Shown: piece after piece, positions 41,486 through 49,862 of the stretch
Position numbering within the stretch: position 1 is the stretch's first letter
Layout: the number at the start of each line of letters is the position of its first letter
NCBI GenBank assembly: GCA_016717005.1
Contig: JADJUF010000037.1
Coordinates: forward strand, 992,001-1,056,000
Source: Myxococcales bacterium
GTDB taxonomy: Bacteria > Myxococcota_A > Polyangia > Haliangiales > Haliangiaceae
Direction of reading: 5' to 3'
Length of the DNA: 64,000 bases
Made by a program: the position numbers and the translations under genes
Notes under the pieces: generated by a model
What the model was told of the DNA's origin: nothing
Seen by the model: the letters and a program-made list of their open reading frames with translations, nothing else
Databases searched by the model: none

Positions 41486-42207
41486 CAGGTGCCCTCGCGG
41501 CCGGCGGCGATCGCCTCGGCCAGGGTGAAGCGCGCGTCGTAGAGCGCGCGGCCGACGACGACCGAGCCCAGCCCCGCGGCGGCCAGCGCCCGCAGGTGAT
41601 CGAGCGTGGCCACGCCGCCCGAGGCGATCACGTCGATCGACACCGCGGCGGCGAGCGCGGCCGTGGCCGCGACGTTGGGGCCGGCGCCGGTGCCGTCGCG
41701 CGCGACGTCGGTGTAGAGCAGCGCGGCCGCGCCCCAGGCCGCGGCCTGGCGGCCCAGCTCGACCGCGGTCACGTCGGCGGCCTCGACCCAGCCCTCGACC
41801 GCGACCACGCCGTCCTTGGCGTCGACCGCGACGACGACCCGGCCTGGCAGCGCCTCGCACAGCGCGCGCACCATCGCCGGGGCCTTGACCGCCGCGGTCC
41901 CCAGCACCACGGCCGCGGCGCCGGCGTCGAGCACCGCGCGCGCGGTCGCGGCGTCGCGGATGCCGCCGCCGACCTGCACCGGCACCGGGCTGGCCGCGCA
42001 CACCCGCGCGATCACGTCGGCGTGGCGGCGGGCGCCGTCGAAGGCGCCGTCGAGGTCGACCACGTGGATGCGCTCGGCGCCGCCGGCGACCAGCTCGCCG
42101 ACCAGCTCCTCGGGGTGCTCGCGGTAGACGGTGACGTCGTCGCGCCGGCCCTCGCGCAGGCGCACGGCCTTGCCGCCGAGGAGGTCGATCGCGGGGATGA
42201 TCTTCAT
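41485..42207 (-). CDS. hisA: ProFAR isomerase HisA
   Basis: 1-(5-phosphoribosyl)-5-[(5-phosphoribosylamino)methylideneamino]imidazole-4-carboxamide isomerase. The 240-residue barrel starts MKIIPAIDLLGGKAVRLREG (catalytic Asp8) and contains HVVDLDGAFDG, VQVGGGIRDAATARAVLDAG and the second catalytic Asp in YTDVARDGTGAGPN. The ATG at 42207 overlaps the stop of the fifth upstream mini-ORF (ATGA), the same overlap one would expect with hisH directly. The first eight codons are the source of the mini-ORF starts. Confidence 0.96.
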
Positions 42208-42314
42208 GACGCCCCGAACGCCGCGCGCAGGTCGAGCCCGGCGCGCTGGCTCTTCTCGGGGTGGACCTGGCACGCGAACACGTTGCCGGCATCGAACGCG
42301 GGGATGATCCTCAT
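42204..42314 (-). CDS. his mini-ORF 5 (36 aa), overlapping hisA
   Basis: Starts MRIIPAFDAGNVFACQVHPE and ends RAAFGAS. Its stop overlaps the genuine hisA ATG, completing the chain of six ATGA overlaps from hisH to hisA. Confidence 0.5.
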   Translation of the reverse strand: MRIIPAFDAGNVFACQVHPEKSQRAGLDLRAAFGAS

Positions 42315-42421
42315 GACGCCACGAACGCCGCGCGCAGGTCGAGCCCGGCGCGCTGGCTCCGCTCGGGGTGGACCCGGCACGCGAACACGTTGCCGGCATC
42401 GAACGCGGGGATGATCCTCAT
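42311..42421 (-). CDS. his mini-ORF 4 (36 aa)
   Basis: Starts MRIIPAFDAGNVFACRVHPE; complete, with ATGA overlaps at both ends. Confidence 0.5.
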   Translation of the reverse strand: MRIIPAFDAGNVFACRVHPERSQRAGLDLRAAFVAS

Positions 42422-42528
42422 GACGCCACGAACGCCGCGCGCAGGTCGAGCCCGGCGCGCTGGCTCTGCTCGGGGTGGACCTGGCACGCGCACACGTTGC
42501 CGGCATCGAACGCGGGGATGATCTTCAT
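42418..42528 (-). CDS. his mini-ORF 3 (36 aa)
   Basis: Starts MKIIPAFDAGNVCACQVHPE; complete, with ATGA overlaps at both ends. The AGNV segment is closer to genuine HisH than in copies 1 and 2. Confidence 0.5.
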   Translation of the reverse strand: MKIIPAFDAGNVCACQVHPEQSQRAGLDLRAAFVAS

Positions 42529-42635
42529 GACGCCACGAACGCCGCGCGCAGGTCGAGCCCGGCGCGCTGGCTCTGCTCGGGGTGGACCTGGCGCGCGAAC
42601 ACGGCGCTGGCATCGATCGCGGGGATGATCTTCAT
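42525..42635 (-). CDS. his mini-ORF 2 (36 aa)
   Basis: Same translation as mini-ORF 1. It is linked to its neighbours by ATGA overlaps at both ends. Confidence 0.5.
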   Translation of the reverse strand: MKIIPAIDASAVFARQVHPEQSQRAGLDLRAAFVAS

Positions 42636-42742
42636 GACGCCACGAACGCCGCGCGCAGGTCGAGCCCGGCGCGCTGGCTCTGCTCGGGGTGGACCTGGCG
42701 CGCGAACACGGCGCTGGCATCGATCGCGGGGATGATCTTCAT
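42632..42742 (-). CDS. his mini-ORF 1 (36 aa, HisA start fused to HisH end)
   Basis: Starts MKIIPAIDASAVFARQVHPE and ends RAGLDLRAAFVAS. Its ATG overlaps the hisH stop (ATGA). It lacks HisH catalytic residues except the short HPE segment, so no enzymatic role is expected. Confidence 0.5.
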   Translation of the reverse strand: MKIIPAIDASAVFARQVHPEQSQRAGLDLRAAFVAS

Positions 42743-43347
42743 GACGCCACGAACGCCGCGAGCAGGTCGAGCCCGGCGCGCTGGCTCTTCTCGGGGTGGA
42801 ACTGGCACGCGAACACGTTGCCGGCGCGGATCGCCGCGCAGAACGGCGCGCCGTGATCGCTCGACAAGACGACCAGCGCGGGGTCGTCGGGCACCGCGTA
42901 GAACGAGTGCACGAAGTAGTAGTGGGTCTGGGCGTCGAGGTCGCGCAGCAGCGGATCGGGCGCGTGCTGGACGATCCGGTTCCAGCCCATGTGCGGCACC
43001 TTGATCGCGTGGTCGGTCGGCCGGAACCGCACGACCTTGCCCGGCACCAGCGCCAGCCCGCGCACCGGGCCGTGCTCCTCGCTCTCGTCGAACAGCACCT
43101 GCAGCCCCAGGCAGATGCCCAGGTACGGCACGCCCTGATCGATCGCCGTGCGGATCGGCGCCTCGAGGCCGCGCTCGACCAGGCCGCGCATGAACGGCGC
43201 GAACGCGCCCTGACCGGGCACGACCACCTTGGTCGCGGCCGCGACCACGTCGGGATCGCGGGTGACGACCACGTCGCCGCCGACCGTGGCCAGCGCCTTG
43301 GCGACCGAGCGCAGGTTGCCGCCGCACACGTCGACGATCGCGATCAC
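42739..43347 (-). CDS. hisH: imidazole glycerol phosphate synthase glutaminase subunit
   Basis: Class I glutamine amidotransferase feeding ammonia to HisF. The 202-residue protein has VVPGQGAFAPFM, the nucleophile elbow LGICLGLQVLFDESEEHG (catalytic Cys), VPHMGWNRI, and the catalytic His/Glu in ACQFHPEKSQRAG. The GTG at 43347 overlaps the hisB stop (GTGA). Its terminal codons have been duplicated with the hisA start to form the mini-ORF array. Confidence 0.96.
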   Translation of the reverse strand: MIAIVDVCGGNLRSVAKALATVGGDVVVTRDPDVVAAATKVVVPGQGAFAPFMRGLVERGLEAPIRTAIDQGVPYLGICLGLQVLFDESEEHGPVRGLALVPGKVVRFRPTDHAIKVPHMGWNRIVQHAPDPLLRDLDAQTHYYFVHSFYAVPDDPALVVLSSDHGAPFCAAIRAGNVFACQFHPEKSQRAGLDLLAAFVAS

Positions 43348-43949
43348 GTGGTCAGCGTCCCCTTGGTCGACGGCACCGCGCCGCCCGCGCGCGGATCGAT
43401 CCGCGTCGCCTGATCGAGCGCCTTGGCCAGCGCCTTCCAGACGCACTCGATCACGTGGTGCGGGTTGCCGCCGTACTGCAGGAGCACGTGCAGGTTGCAC
43501 TCGGCCTTGATCGCGAACGCGGCCCAGAACTCCTTGGCCAGCGCGCAGTCGAACGTGCCGATCCACTTGCCGTCGAGCCCGGCGACGTTCCACACGAACG
43601 CCGGCCGACCCGAGAAGTCGATCGCCGCGGTCACCAGGGTCTCGTCCATCGGCAGGGTCGCCCAGCCGTAGCGAGCGATGCCGGCGCGGTCGCCCAGCGC
43701 CTCGCGGAACGCCTGGCCCAGCACCAGCCCGATGTCCTCGACGGTGTGGTGCGCGTCGATCTCGATGTCGCCGCGGGCCTTGATCGCGAGGTCGAACAGC
43801 CCGTGCCGCGCCAGCGCGTCGAGCATGTGGGTCAGAAACGGCACCGGCGTGTCGAGCGTCCGAGCGCCCGCGCCATCGAGGGCGAGGTCGACGACGATCT
43901 GGGTCTCGCGGGTGTTGCGCTCGACGCGGGCGGTTCGCGGGGCAGCCAC
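43344..43949 (-). CDS. hisB: imidazoleglycerol-phosphate dehydratase
   Basis: Monofunctional HisB, 201 residues. The metal-binding motifs HHTVEDIGLVLGQAF and the second duplicated motif ECNLHVLLQYGGNPHH-VIE (given in parts) are present, with PFLTHMLDALARHGLFD and the C-terminal KGTL. No phosphatase domain is fused, as in most non-enteric bacteria. It is the first gene of the visible his run; the ATG at 43949 follows a gap with direct repeats, and the promoter is not evident. Confidence 0.95.
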   Translation of the reverse strand: MAAPRTARVERNTRETQIVVDLALDGAGARTLDTPVPFLTHMLDALARHGLFDLAIKARGDIEIDAHHTVEDIGLVLGQAFREALGDRAGIARYGWATLPMDETLVTAAIDFSGRPAFVWNVAGLDGKWIGTFDCALAKEFWAAFAIKAECNLHVLLQYGGNPHHVIECVWKALAKALDQATRIDPRAGGAVPSTKGTLTT

Positions 43950-44213
43950 GGCCCCCTTCTAGCACAGCCGCCCGCGCCTGCCGGGGTTTGCCAGCGGGCC
44001 GATCCTGGCGGGGTGCGGCGAACCCGCGCACAGGACGGAGCGCCGGCGTGACGTCGGCGGGGCGCGGGGCGCGATCCTGGCGGGGCGCGGCGAACCCGCG
44101 CACAGGACCGACCGCAGGCCGCCGTGGTGTCGCCGGGTTGCGGCGCTCCGACGGATTCTCGGTCACGGCCTGGTGGTGCCTGACTCTCACGAAGTGAAGG
44201 GGACCTCGCCACC
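43950..44213. repeat. divergent intergenic region with a 37-bp direct repeat
   Basis: Upstream region of both hisB and the first DUF4157 gene. GATCCTGGCGGGGYGCGGCG plus AACCCGCGCACAGGAC occurs at 44001-44037 and again at 44073-44109. A TGACGTCGGCG motif lies between them; the same motif recurs before the second DUF4157 gene. The ribosome site GAAGGGGACC precedes the ATG at 44214. Confidence 0.65.
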
Positions 44214-46370
44214 ATGGACCAGCAGCTCTACCGTCAGCACGGCCTCGACCACGACCTCGATCAGGACACCGCCAACAAGGGCGGGCCCGGGAAATCGAGC
44301 CTGACCTCCCGGTTGACGCCGGCGCCGCAGGTGGTGTTCCGGGTCGCCGACCCCGAGACCGCGCGCGCGCTGGGCGAGTCGCTCAGCGGCGGCACCCGCG
44401 CGCGCATCCAGCGCGAGGCCGACGGCGCGGTCGGGGGCCGCGACGGCAACGGGGTCGCGGTCGACGCCGAGGCCGCGGTCGATCGCGCGTCGTCATCGAA
44501 CGGCGCGCCGCTGCCGACCAGCGTCCAGCGCCAGTTCGAGGGCTCGCTCGGCGCCGACCTGTCGAGCGTCCGCGTCCACACCGGCAGTGAATCGGCCCAG
44601 GCCGCCCACGCCGTCGGCGCCAAGGCCTACACGGTCGGCCAGGACATCCACTTCGCCGCGGGCCGCTACCAGCCCGAGGATCCGTTCGGCATGCACCTGC
44701 TCGCGCACGAGGTCGCCCACACCGTCCAGCAGGCGGGCGGCGCCCAGCGGCGCCAGCACAAGCTCGAGGTCTCGACCCCGCAGGACGCCGCGGAGCACGA
44801 GGCCGACCGCGCCGCGGACGCGATGGTGCGGGGCGCGCCGGCGCCGATCGCGCTCGCGCCTGGCCGAGGTCTCGCCCGCGACCCCGACGACGAGCTGCCC
44901 GACACCTACGACGACATGAAGAAGAACTCCTCCGCGGCGGAGAAGGACGCCGCGAAGTCGAGCGGCTTCGTCCAGACCGGCAAGCTGAGCACGATCAACG
45001 ACAGCGCCGCGGCGCAGAAGGCGATCGGGGACATCGACGGCACCCAGGCCGCGGTCATCGACGGCGAGTCCGCGGGGCTCTCGGAGTGGCAGGGGGCGTC
45101 GTCCAAGAACATCGCGGCCAAGGCCGCGCTCGAGGACTTCGTCGCGCAGAACGACGTGCAGAACACGGCCGTGACCAACTTCCGCAGCCAGTACCAGCTC
45201 GTGATCACCGACTACGCCCGCCTGGAGGCGTCGGCCGGCACCTTCATGGCCGCGAACATGGGTGCCAAGCCGATGAAGGGCGACCAGGCCACGAACATGG
45301 CCAAGTCGCTCGAGCTCACCGGTGGCGACCGCGATCTGATGAAGGAGAAGGTGGCGGACGGCGGGCCGCTGCACGCGGTCTGGGCCAAGGCGCGCGACAC
45401 CAAGAACGCGCTCAAGGCCAAGAGCGGCAACATGGCCTCCGCCCAGACGCGGATGATCGCCGGAATGCAGAACGTCGCGGCCAAGCAGATGCAAGCGAAC
45501 GCCGGCGTGCACGCCGCCACGACGTCCGACGACGACAAGAAGAAGGCGCTCGACGCGGTGAAGAAGCAGATCTCCGACGCGAAGGGCGCGTGGGACGCGA
45601 TCAACAAGGTCGTGGGCAAGCCCGCGAGCGCGGCCGCGGACAAGGTCCTGCCCGGCGCCGGCGCCGCCGTCGACAAGGCCCTGCAGCAGGTGCCCGCGCT
45701 GATCGACGCCTGGCACGCCAAGGCCCTCGCCGCGGCGTCGATCGCCAACGCGAACAGCGAGAAGCTCAACGAGCTGCGCGCGGTCGCGGCCGCGCAGGAG
45801 GAGGCCGCGGCGGCGTCGACCTCGCTGAAGGCCGACGCGATGGAGTACTCCAACCTGGCCGCCGAGGTGGCGCAGCTCCGCAGCGACCTCGAGAACGACA
45901 TGAAGAACCTCGGCCAGAACCTCGACAAGACGATGGTGACCGGCAACAAGGCCTACGCGCAGATCACCAAGCTGACCGGCGACCTGGTGCGGTTCACGTC
46001 GCAGGCCAACGCGACGCTGGCGATCGGCAAGCAGGAGCAGACCCAGGCCAAGGCCGTGAAGGAGAAGACCAACGTCCTGGTCAGCAAGGACACCGGCAAG
46101 GGGATGCCGTGGTACTCGGCGCGGCCGCGGTCGGCGCTCGAGATCGAGGCCGGCGTCCACAAGGCGTGGAAGGACGTGCTCGTGTGGAACCAGCTGGGCT
46201 TCACCGCCTACGCTGGCAACCGCGACAAGGGCGGCGGGGGCTCGGCCCGGGGTGAGGGCGGAGCCAACGAGAACGTCGACGAGGCGGTCGCGTCGATCGA
46301 GAAGATCATCGGTCAGGCGACCCAGCTCGAGACCAGCCTGAACAACTACCTGTTCAACGTCGTGGACTGA
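44214..46370 (+). CDS. eCIS-type DUF4157 protein, paralogue A
   Basis: 718 residues. The N-terminal cassette (1-205) starts MDQQLYRQHGLDHDLDQDTA and has GGPGKSSLTSRLTPAPQVVF, then the eCIS-core/DUF4157 domain: VQRQFEGSLGADLSSVRVHT, the zinc motif HLLAHEVAHTVQQ (His165, Glu166, His169) and EHEADRAADAMV. The remaining 500 residues are Ala/Lys-rich alpha-helix with predicted coiled-coil character and no family I recognise. DUF4157 proteins are commonly encoded near extracellular contractile injection systems, as cargo or accessory factors. No sheath or tube genes are in this window, so the link is inferred. The cassette is nearly identical in the next gene while the C-termini differ. Confidence 0.8.
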   Translation: MDQQLYRQHGLDHDLDQDTANKGGPGKSSLTSRLTPAPQVVFRVADPETARALGESLSGGTRARIQREADGAVGGRDGNGVAVDAEAAVDRASSSNGAPLPTSVQRQFEGSLGADLSSVRVHTGSESAQAAHAVGAKAYTVGQDIHFAAGRYQPEDPFGMHLLAHEVAHTVQQAGGAQRRQHKLEVSTPQDAAEHEADRAADAMVRGAPAPIALAPGRGLARDPDDELPDTYDDMKKNSSAAEKDAAKSSGFVQTGKLSTINDSAAAQKAIGDIDGTQAAVIDGESAGLSEWQGASSKNIAAKAALEDFVAQNDVQNTAVTNFRSQYQLVITDYARLEASAGTFMAANMGAKPMKGDQATNMAKSLELTGGDRDLMKEKVADGGPLHAVWAKARDTKNALKAKSGNMASAQTRMIAGMQNVAAKQMQANAGVHAATTSDDDKKKALDAVKKQISDAKGAWDAINKVVGKPASAAADKVLPGAGAAVDKALQQVPALIDAWHAKALAAASIANANSEKLNELRAVAAAQEEAAAASTSLKADAMEYSNLAAEVAQLRSDLENDMKNLGQNLDKTMVTGNKAYAQITKLTGDLVRFTSQANATLAIGKQEQTQAKAVKEKTNVLVSKDTGKGMPWYSARPRSALEIEAGVHKAWKDVLVWNQLGFTAYAGNRDKGGGGSARGEGGANENVDEAVASIEKIIGQATQLETSLNNYLFNVVD

Positions 46371-46719
46371 ACGAGCGGCGCGGCCGGCGCGGCCGGCGCG
46401 GCCGGGCGGGGGCGGTGGTGGGGCGCCGCGCGGGCAGGACGGCGGGCCGCGGCGGGGACGTCACGTCACGTCGGCGCGTGACGTCGGTGGTGACGTCGGC
46501 GCGGGACGCGCGCGGGTCTTCGGCCGCACCGGTCTTCGGCCGCACCGGTCTGCGGCCGTGCGGTGGGTGCGGTGCGTGCGGTCGCCAGACGTTCCCGCCG
46601 GCAGCACGCCGGTGGCTCGTGCGGTCGTGCCGTGGGCGTCGTCGCGGCCCGGGCCCGCCGATTTCTCGTCACATCTGGGCAGGTGGCTACCTCAGCTCCT
46701 TGAAGAGGGAGCCGCCACC
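46371..46719. other. intergenic between the two DUF4157 genes, short repeats
   Basis: 349 bp with no gene. It holds GGCGCGGCC triplicates (46377-46405), a cluster of GACGTC palindromes in TGACGTCGG context (about 46455-46505), and repeats of GTCTTCGGCCGCACCG (about 46515-46550). GAAGAGGGA before the ATG at 46720 is the likely ribosome site. Its own promoter probably lies here, so the two paralogues may be separately controlled. Confidence 0.5.
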
Positions 46720-49110
46720 ATGGACCAGCAGCTATTCCGCACGCTTGGCATCGCCGCAGAGCTCGACCAGGACATCGCGCCCAGCAAGGGCGGCCCCGGC
46801 AAGTCGAGCCTGACGTCGCGGTTGACGCCGGCGCCGCAGATGGTGTTCCGGGTCGCGGACCCCGAGACGGCGCGGGCGCTGGGCGAGTCGCTCAGCGGCG
46901 GCGGCCGCGTGCGCATCCAACGGGAGGCGGCGGGCGCGGTCGGCGACCGCGACGGCAACGGGGTCGCAGGCGACGCCGAGGCCGCGGTCGAGCGCGCGGC
47001 GACGTCGAGCGGGTCGGCGCTGCCCGCCAGCCTCCAGCGCCAGTTCGAGGGCTCGCTGGGGGCGGATCTGTCGAGCGTGCGGGTCCACACCGGCGGCGCG
47101 TCGGCGCAGGCCGCCCACGCCGTCGGCGCCAAGGCCTACACCGTCGGCCAGGACATCCACTTCGCCGCGGGCCGCTACCAGCCCGAGGATCCGTTCGGCA
47201 TGCACCTGCTCGCGCACGAGGTCGCGCACACCGTGCAGCAGTCGGGCGGCGCCCAGCGGCGCCAGCACAAGCTCGAGGTCTCGACGCCGCACGACGCCGC
47301 CGAGCACGAGGCCGACCGCGCGGCGGACGCGATGGTGCGGGGCGAGGCGGCGAGCGTGGCGACGGTCGCTCCGCACGCGCTCCGCACGGTCCAGCGAGAC
47401 GCCGTCCGCATCGGCGCGACGCGCGTTGAGGGGCGCGAGACCAACGAGGCCGAGCAGATCCTCCAGCAAGGCGACTCGTCCGTTGCGAACTCGCACGGCG
47501 GGGTCGACCTGTCGGTGGCCGGCGATGTGTCAGACACCACCATGTTGCTGGGGATGGTCACCGACAACACGATGAACCTCCGCCACGCGACCATGTCCGA
47601 TCCGGACCGAAAGGTGTTCCACGAGAGCTGCGCGAAGCAGAACGAGGCCGTCATCCAGGCGCTGGGTCGGTTCCAGCATCACGCCGCCGCAACGCAAGTC
47701 GACATCGAGATGTTCGAGGCCGCGTACAACACCATGCAGAAGGACTTCGCTCGCTTGCAGGGCATGATGGCCCAGTTCGGGGCCTTTCATCCGGATCGGG
47801 GCAAGCTCTCGATTCCGATCGATTCAGACGGCGCGGGTCGCGCGGTGACTGGCGGCGCGACCGAGGCCGACAAGGACGCGGCGATCGAAGGCATCCCTGG
47901 CAAGGGCGTCAAAGGCGGATTCGAGACCCGGTTGACCGCGGTGAAGGACTCGATCAACGCGATGAATGAACACAAGACGTCGCTCCCGACGGCGGCGCGC
48001 GAGTTCTCCGACGCGAATCGCGACATGCTCACCGGCCGCTTGAACGTCTCGCTGGGCCCGGCCAAGCGGGAGGACGACCCGACGACCGACAAGGACATGA
48101 TCGAGGCCAGGGAGGTGGTCGAGAAGGCCAACAAGGAGCTCGCTGCCGCGACAAAGATCGTCGCTCAGATCGGGAAGGAGGCCAGCGACGGGCTCAAGGC
48201 TCTCGACAAGCTGCCGCAGGTGAAGGCCTTCATGGAGGGCGTCGACCACGCCAAGGAGCTCGGCTCGGCGATCGGCGGCGAGGCCTTCGACGACGTGTTC
48301 GGCGACAAGCTCGCCGAGAACATCGCCGCCGCGATCACCGGCCTCGGCAACAAGGTCTCGAACGCGAAGGGCATCGTCGAGGCGCTGGAGCAGAAGAAAG
48401 GCAACCTCGGGATCATCCACCACTTCAACGAGTGGGACGACGTCAAGACGAAGATGGCCTCCAAGGCCAAGACGTTCGCGACGCAGGTGAAGGAGGCGGG
48501 CCGGCGCCGTGCGGCTGTGACGAAGGCCATCGCCGAGCTCGAGCGCTACCAGCACGCCCACAAGATCAAGGGCCCGAAGGGCGGGGACATGGCGGTCATG
48601 GCGGCGTTCGTGGCCAACGCGAACATGTTCGTGACGCAGGCCGACACGGCGAAGGACATGGGCGAGGACGCGCAGAAGAAGATCGCGGACGCGCTGAAGC
48701 ACGAGGCCAAGCAGACGAACAAGGGCGTCGACGGGAAGGATGAGACCACCGGCACCGGCTCGAACTGGGAGCAGGCATACGCGCGCCAGCCCGACCCCCT
48801 CGGCGGCAAGGACGATCTCGTGCCGATCCCTGGGGCGCGCGTGCGCACGATCGACTGGTGGGCTTGCACCAAGGGACGCGCGGGTGGCACCGACGACAAG
48901 CCGAAGTGGGGCTTCATCAATCGCCAACAATCGACCCGTCTCCATCTCAACGAGCAGACGGGCGACAACCAGCGACTCCAGGCAGTTCAGGCGAAGATCG
49001 ACACCATGATGGGGAACATCTGGATCGCGCGCGGATCCGTGGCGTCGTTCGCGACTCAGATCGGCAACGTGCTCGGGTTTGGCGGGATCGAGCAAGCGCC
49101 GATGGACTGA
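46720..49110 (+). CDS. eCIS-type DUF4157 protein, paralogue B
   Basis: 796 residues, starting MDQQLFRTLGIAAELDQDIA. Residues 1-210 repeat the cassette of paralogue A, including GGPGKSSLTSRLTPAPQMVF, VQRQFEG-equivalent LQRQFEGSLGADLSSVRVHT and HLLAHEVAHTVQQ. The C-terminal 580 residues are mostly helical and different from paralogue A, ending in a domain rich in aromatics and glycine (IDWWACTKGRAGG, IWIARGSVASFATQIGNVLG). The constant-head/variable-tail pattern resembles polymorphic effectors. The initiation region GCCACCATGGACCAGCAGCT is shared with paralogue A, confirming the start. Function of the C-terminus unknown. Confidence 0.8.
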   Translation: MDQQLFRTLGIAAELDQDIAPSKGGPGKSSLTSRLTPAPQMVFRVADPETARALGESLSGGGRVRIQREAAGAVGDRDGNGVAGDAEAAVERAATSSGSALPASLQRQFEGSLGADLSSVRVHTGGASAQAAHAVGAKAYTVGQDIHFAAGRYQPEDPFGMHLLAHEVAHTVQQSGGAQRRQHKLEVSTPHDAAEHEADRAADAMVRGEAASVATVAPHALRTVQRDAVRIGATRVEGRETNEAEQILQQGDSSVANSHGGVDLSVAGDVSDTTMLLGMVTDNTMNLRHATMSDPDRKVFHESCAKQNEAVIQALGRFQHHAAATQVDIEMFEAAYNTMQKDFARLQGMMAQFGAFHPDRGKLSIPIDSDGAGRAVTGGATEADKDAAIEGIPGKGVKGGFETRLTAVKDSINAMNEHKTSLPTAAREFSDANRDMLTGRLNVSLGPAKREDDPTTDKDMIEAREVVEKANKELAAATKIVAQIGKEASDGLKALDKLPQVKAFMEGVDHAKELGSAIGGEAFDDVFGDKLAENIAAAITGLGNKVSNAKGIVEALEQKKGNLGIIHHFNEWDDVKTKMASKAKTFATQVKEAGRRRAAVTKAIAELERYQHAHKIKGPKGGDMAVMAAFVANANMFVTQADTAKDMGEDAQKKIADALKHEAKQTNKGVDGKDETTGTGSNWEQAYARQPDPLGGKDDLVPIPGARVRTIDWWACTKGRAGGTDDKPKWGFINRQQSTRLHLNEQTGDNQRLQAVQAKIDTMMGNIWIARGSVASFATQIGNVLGFGGIEQAPMD

Positions 49111-49126
49111 CCGGCGCCGCCGCTCG

Positions 49127-49256
49127 CTACGGCACCGCGCGGCTGGAAGCGCCTGCGACGTGGTCGAGCGAGAAGGCGACGACGTGGGCCGCTACGCCGG
49201 CGCGGGCTGGAAGGCGCCTGCGACGTGGTCGAGCGAGAAGGCGACGACGTGGGCCG
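49127..49256 (-). repeat. 65-bp repeats of the end of the 117-aa gene
   Basis: Two extra copies (starting 49127 and 49192) of the last ~65 bp of the adjacent minus-strand gene, whose real stop is at 49257. Each ends CTACGCCGGCGCGGGCTGG on the plus strand (the first copy is diverged) and would encode SLDHVAGAFQPAPA-stop, close to the genuine PLDHVAGAFQPAPA-stop. Confidence 0.88.
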
Positions 49257-49610
49257 CTACGCCGGCGCGGGCTGGAAGGCGCCGGCGACGTGGTCGAGGG
49301 GGAAGGTGACGCCGCGGCCCTGGGGATCCCAGCCGAGGGCGAGGGCGTGGTCGATGGCGGCGCGGACGAAGCCGGAGGCGACGACGGCGGGGTCGTTGGT
49401 CGCGTCGTGGTGGACCTGGAGCTGATCGTCGGTGACGGTGAACCCGGTGATCGCGTGCCACGGGTCGCGCCAGCCGTGGAGCGTGACGACGAGGCGGCTG
49501 TCGGCGCCGGGCGGGCCGATGACGGTGAGGACGCTGTCGTCCACGCCGGGCTCGAAGCGCCAGCGCAGCAGGTGCGGGCCGACGACGATGGGGCGGTAGC
49601 CGCGGGGCAT
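49257..49610 (-). CDS. conserved-looking 117-aa protein, unknown function
   Basis: Starts MPRGYRPIVVGPHLLRWRFE and ends DHVAGAFQPAPA. It looks like a small beta-rich fold (alternating RLVVTLHGWRDPWHAI, GFTVTDDQLQVHHD) with a Trp-rich core and no signal peptide or TM helix. I recognise no family. Codon use is normal for the genome. Its 3' end is duplicated twice downstream. It is divergent from the NTF2-like gene across a repeat-filled gap. Confidence 0.65.
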   Translation of the reverse strand: MPRGYRPIVVGPHLLRWRFEPGVDDSVLTVIGPPGADSRLVVTLHGWRDPWHAITGFTVTDDQLQVHHDATNDPAVVASGFVRAAIDHALALGWDPQGRGVTFPLDHVAGAFQPAPA

Positions 49611-49862
49611 GGCCGCAGGGTAGCAAGCGGGCGGGCCTGTGTCGGCCGCGGGCCGCGCTGGGCCTGTGTCGGCCGCGCGGCCGCGCGACCGGTGTCGATC
49701 GGCGCGAGCGGGATGCGGCACGCTGGCGGCTGTGTCGGCCGCGCGGCCGGCGCCCTGTGTCCATCGGCGCGGCGAGGATGGGGCGCGCGGGCGGGCCTGT
49801 GTCGGCCGCGCGGCCGGCGACCTGTGTCGACCGGCGCGGCGAGGATGCGGCACGCTGGCGCG
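49611..49862. repeat. divergent intergenic region filled with degenerate repeats
   Basis: Three or four imperfect copies of a unit containing GCCTGTGTCGGCCGCGCGGC, then a TGTCGATCGGCGCG-like block and GAGGATGCGGCACGCTGGCG. The last copy runs up to the ATG at 49863. The repeat therefore embraces the 5' flank of the NTF2-like gene and may have duplicated its promoter region. Confidence 0.75.

Larger units (their letters stand above)
42204..42742 (-). repeat. five tandem 107-bp hisH/hisA junction repeats
   Basis: CATGACGCC recurs at 42205, 42312, 42419, 42526, 42633 and 42740, an exact 107-bp period. Each unit fuses the first codons of hisA (MKIIPAFD/MRIIPAFD) to the last 28 codons of hisH (from AGNVFACQ to AAFVAS-stop). 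hisA reads CCCGCGATCGAC and hisH reads GCGGCGATCCGC at the join, so recombination at the shared GCGATC could have made the first duplication. Confidence 0.95.

Noticed and set aside
42204..42742. CRISPR array (regular repeats of constant period)
   Set aside because: The whole 107-bp unit is repeated without unique spacers, and it is made of hisH/hisA sequence.
42190..42840. Sigma-54 promoter (TGGCAC...TTGC) in the his repeats
   Set aside because: The spacing between the GG and GC elements is four bases too long, and the sequence is coding on the other strand.
44207..46726. GCCACCATGG start context (a eukaryotic Kozak match) at both DUF4157 genes
   Set aside because: Both genes have ordinary purine-rich ribosome sites just upstream and are bacterial in every other respect. 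The match is shared because the two 5' ends are paralogous, so it counts as one coincidence.
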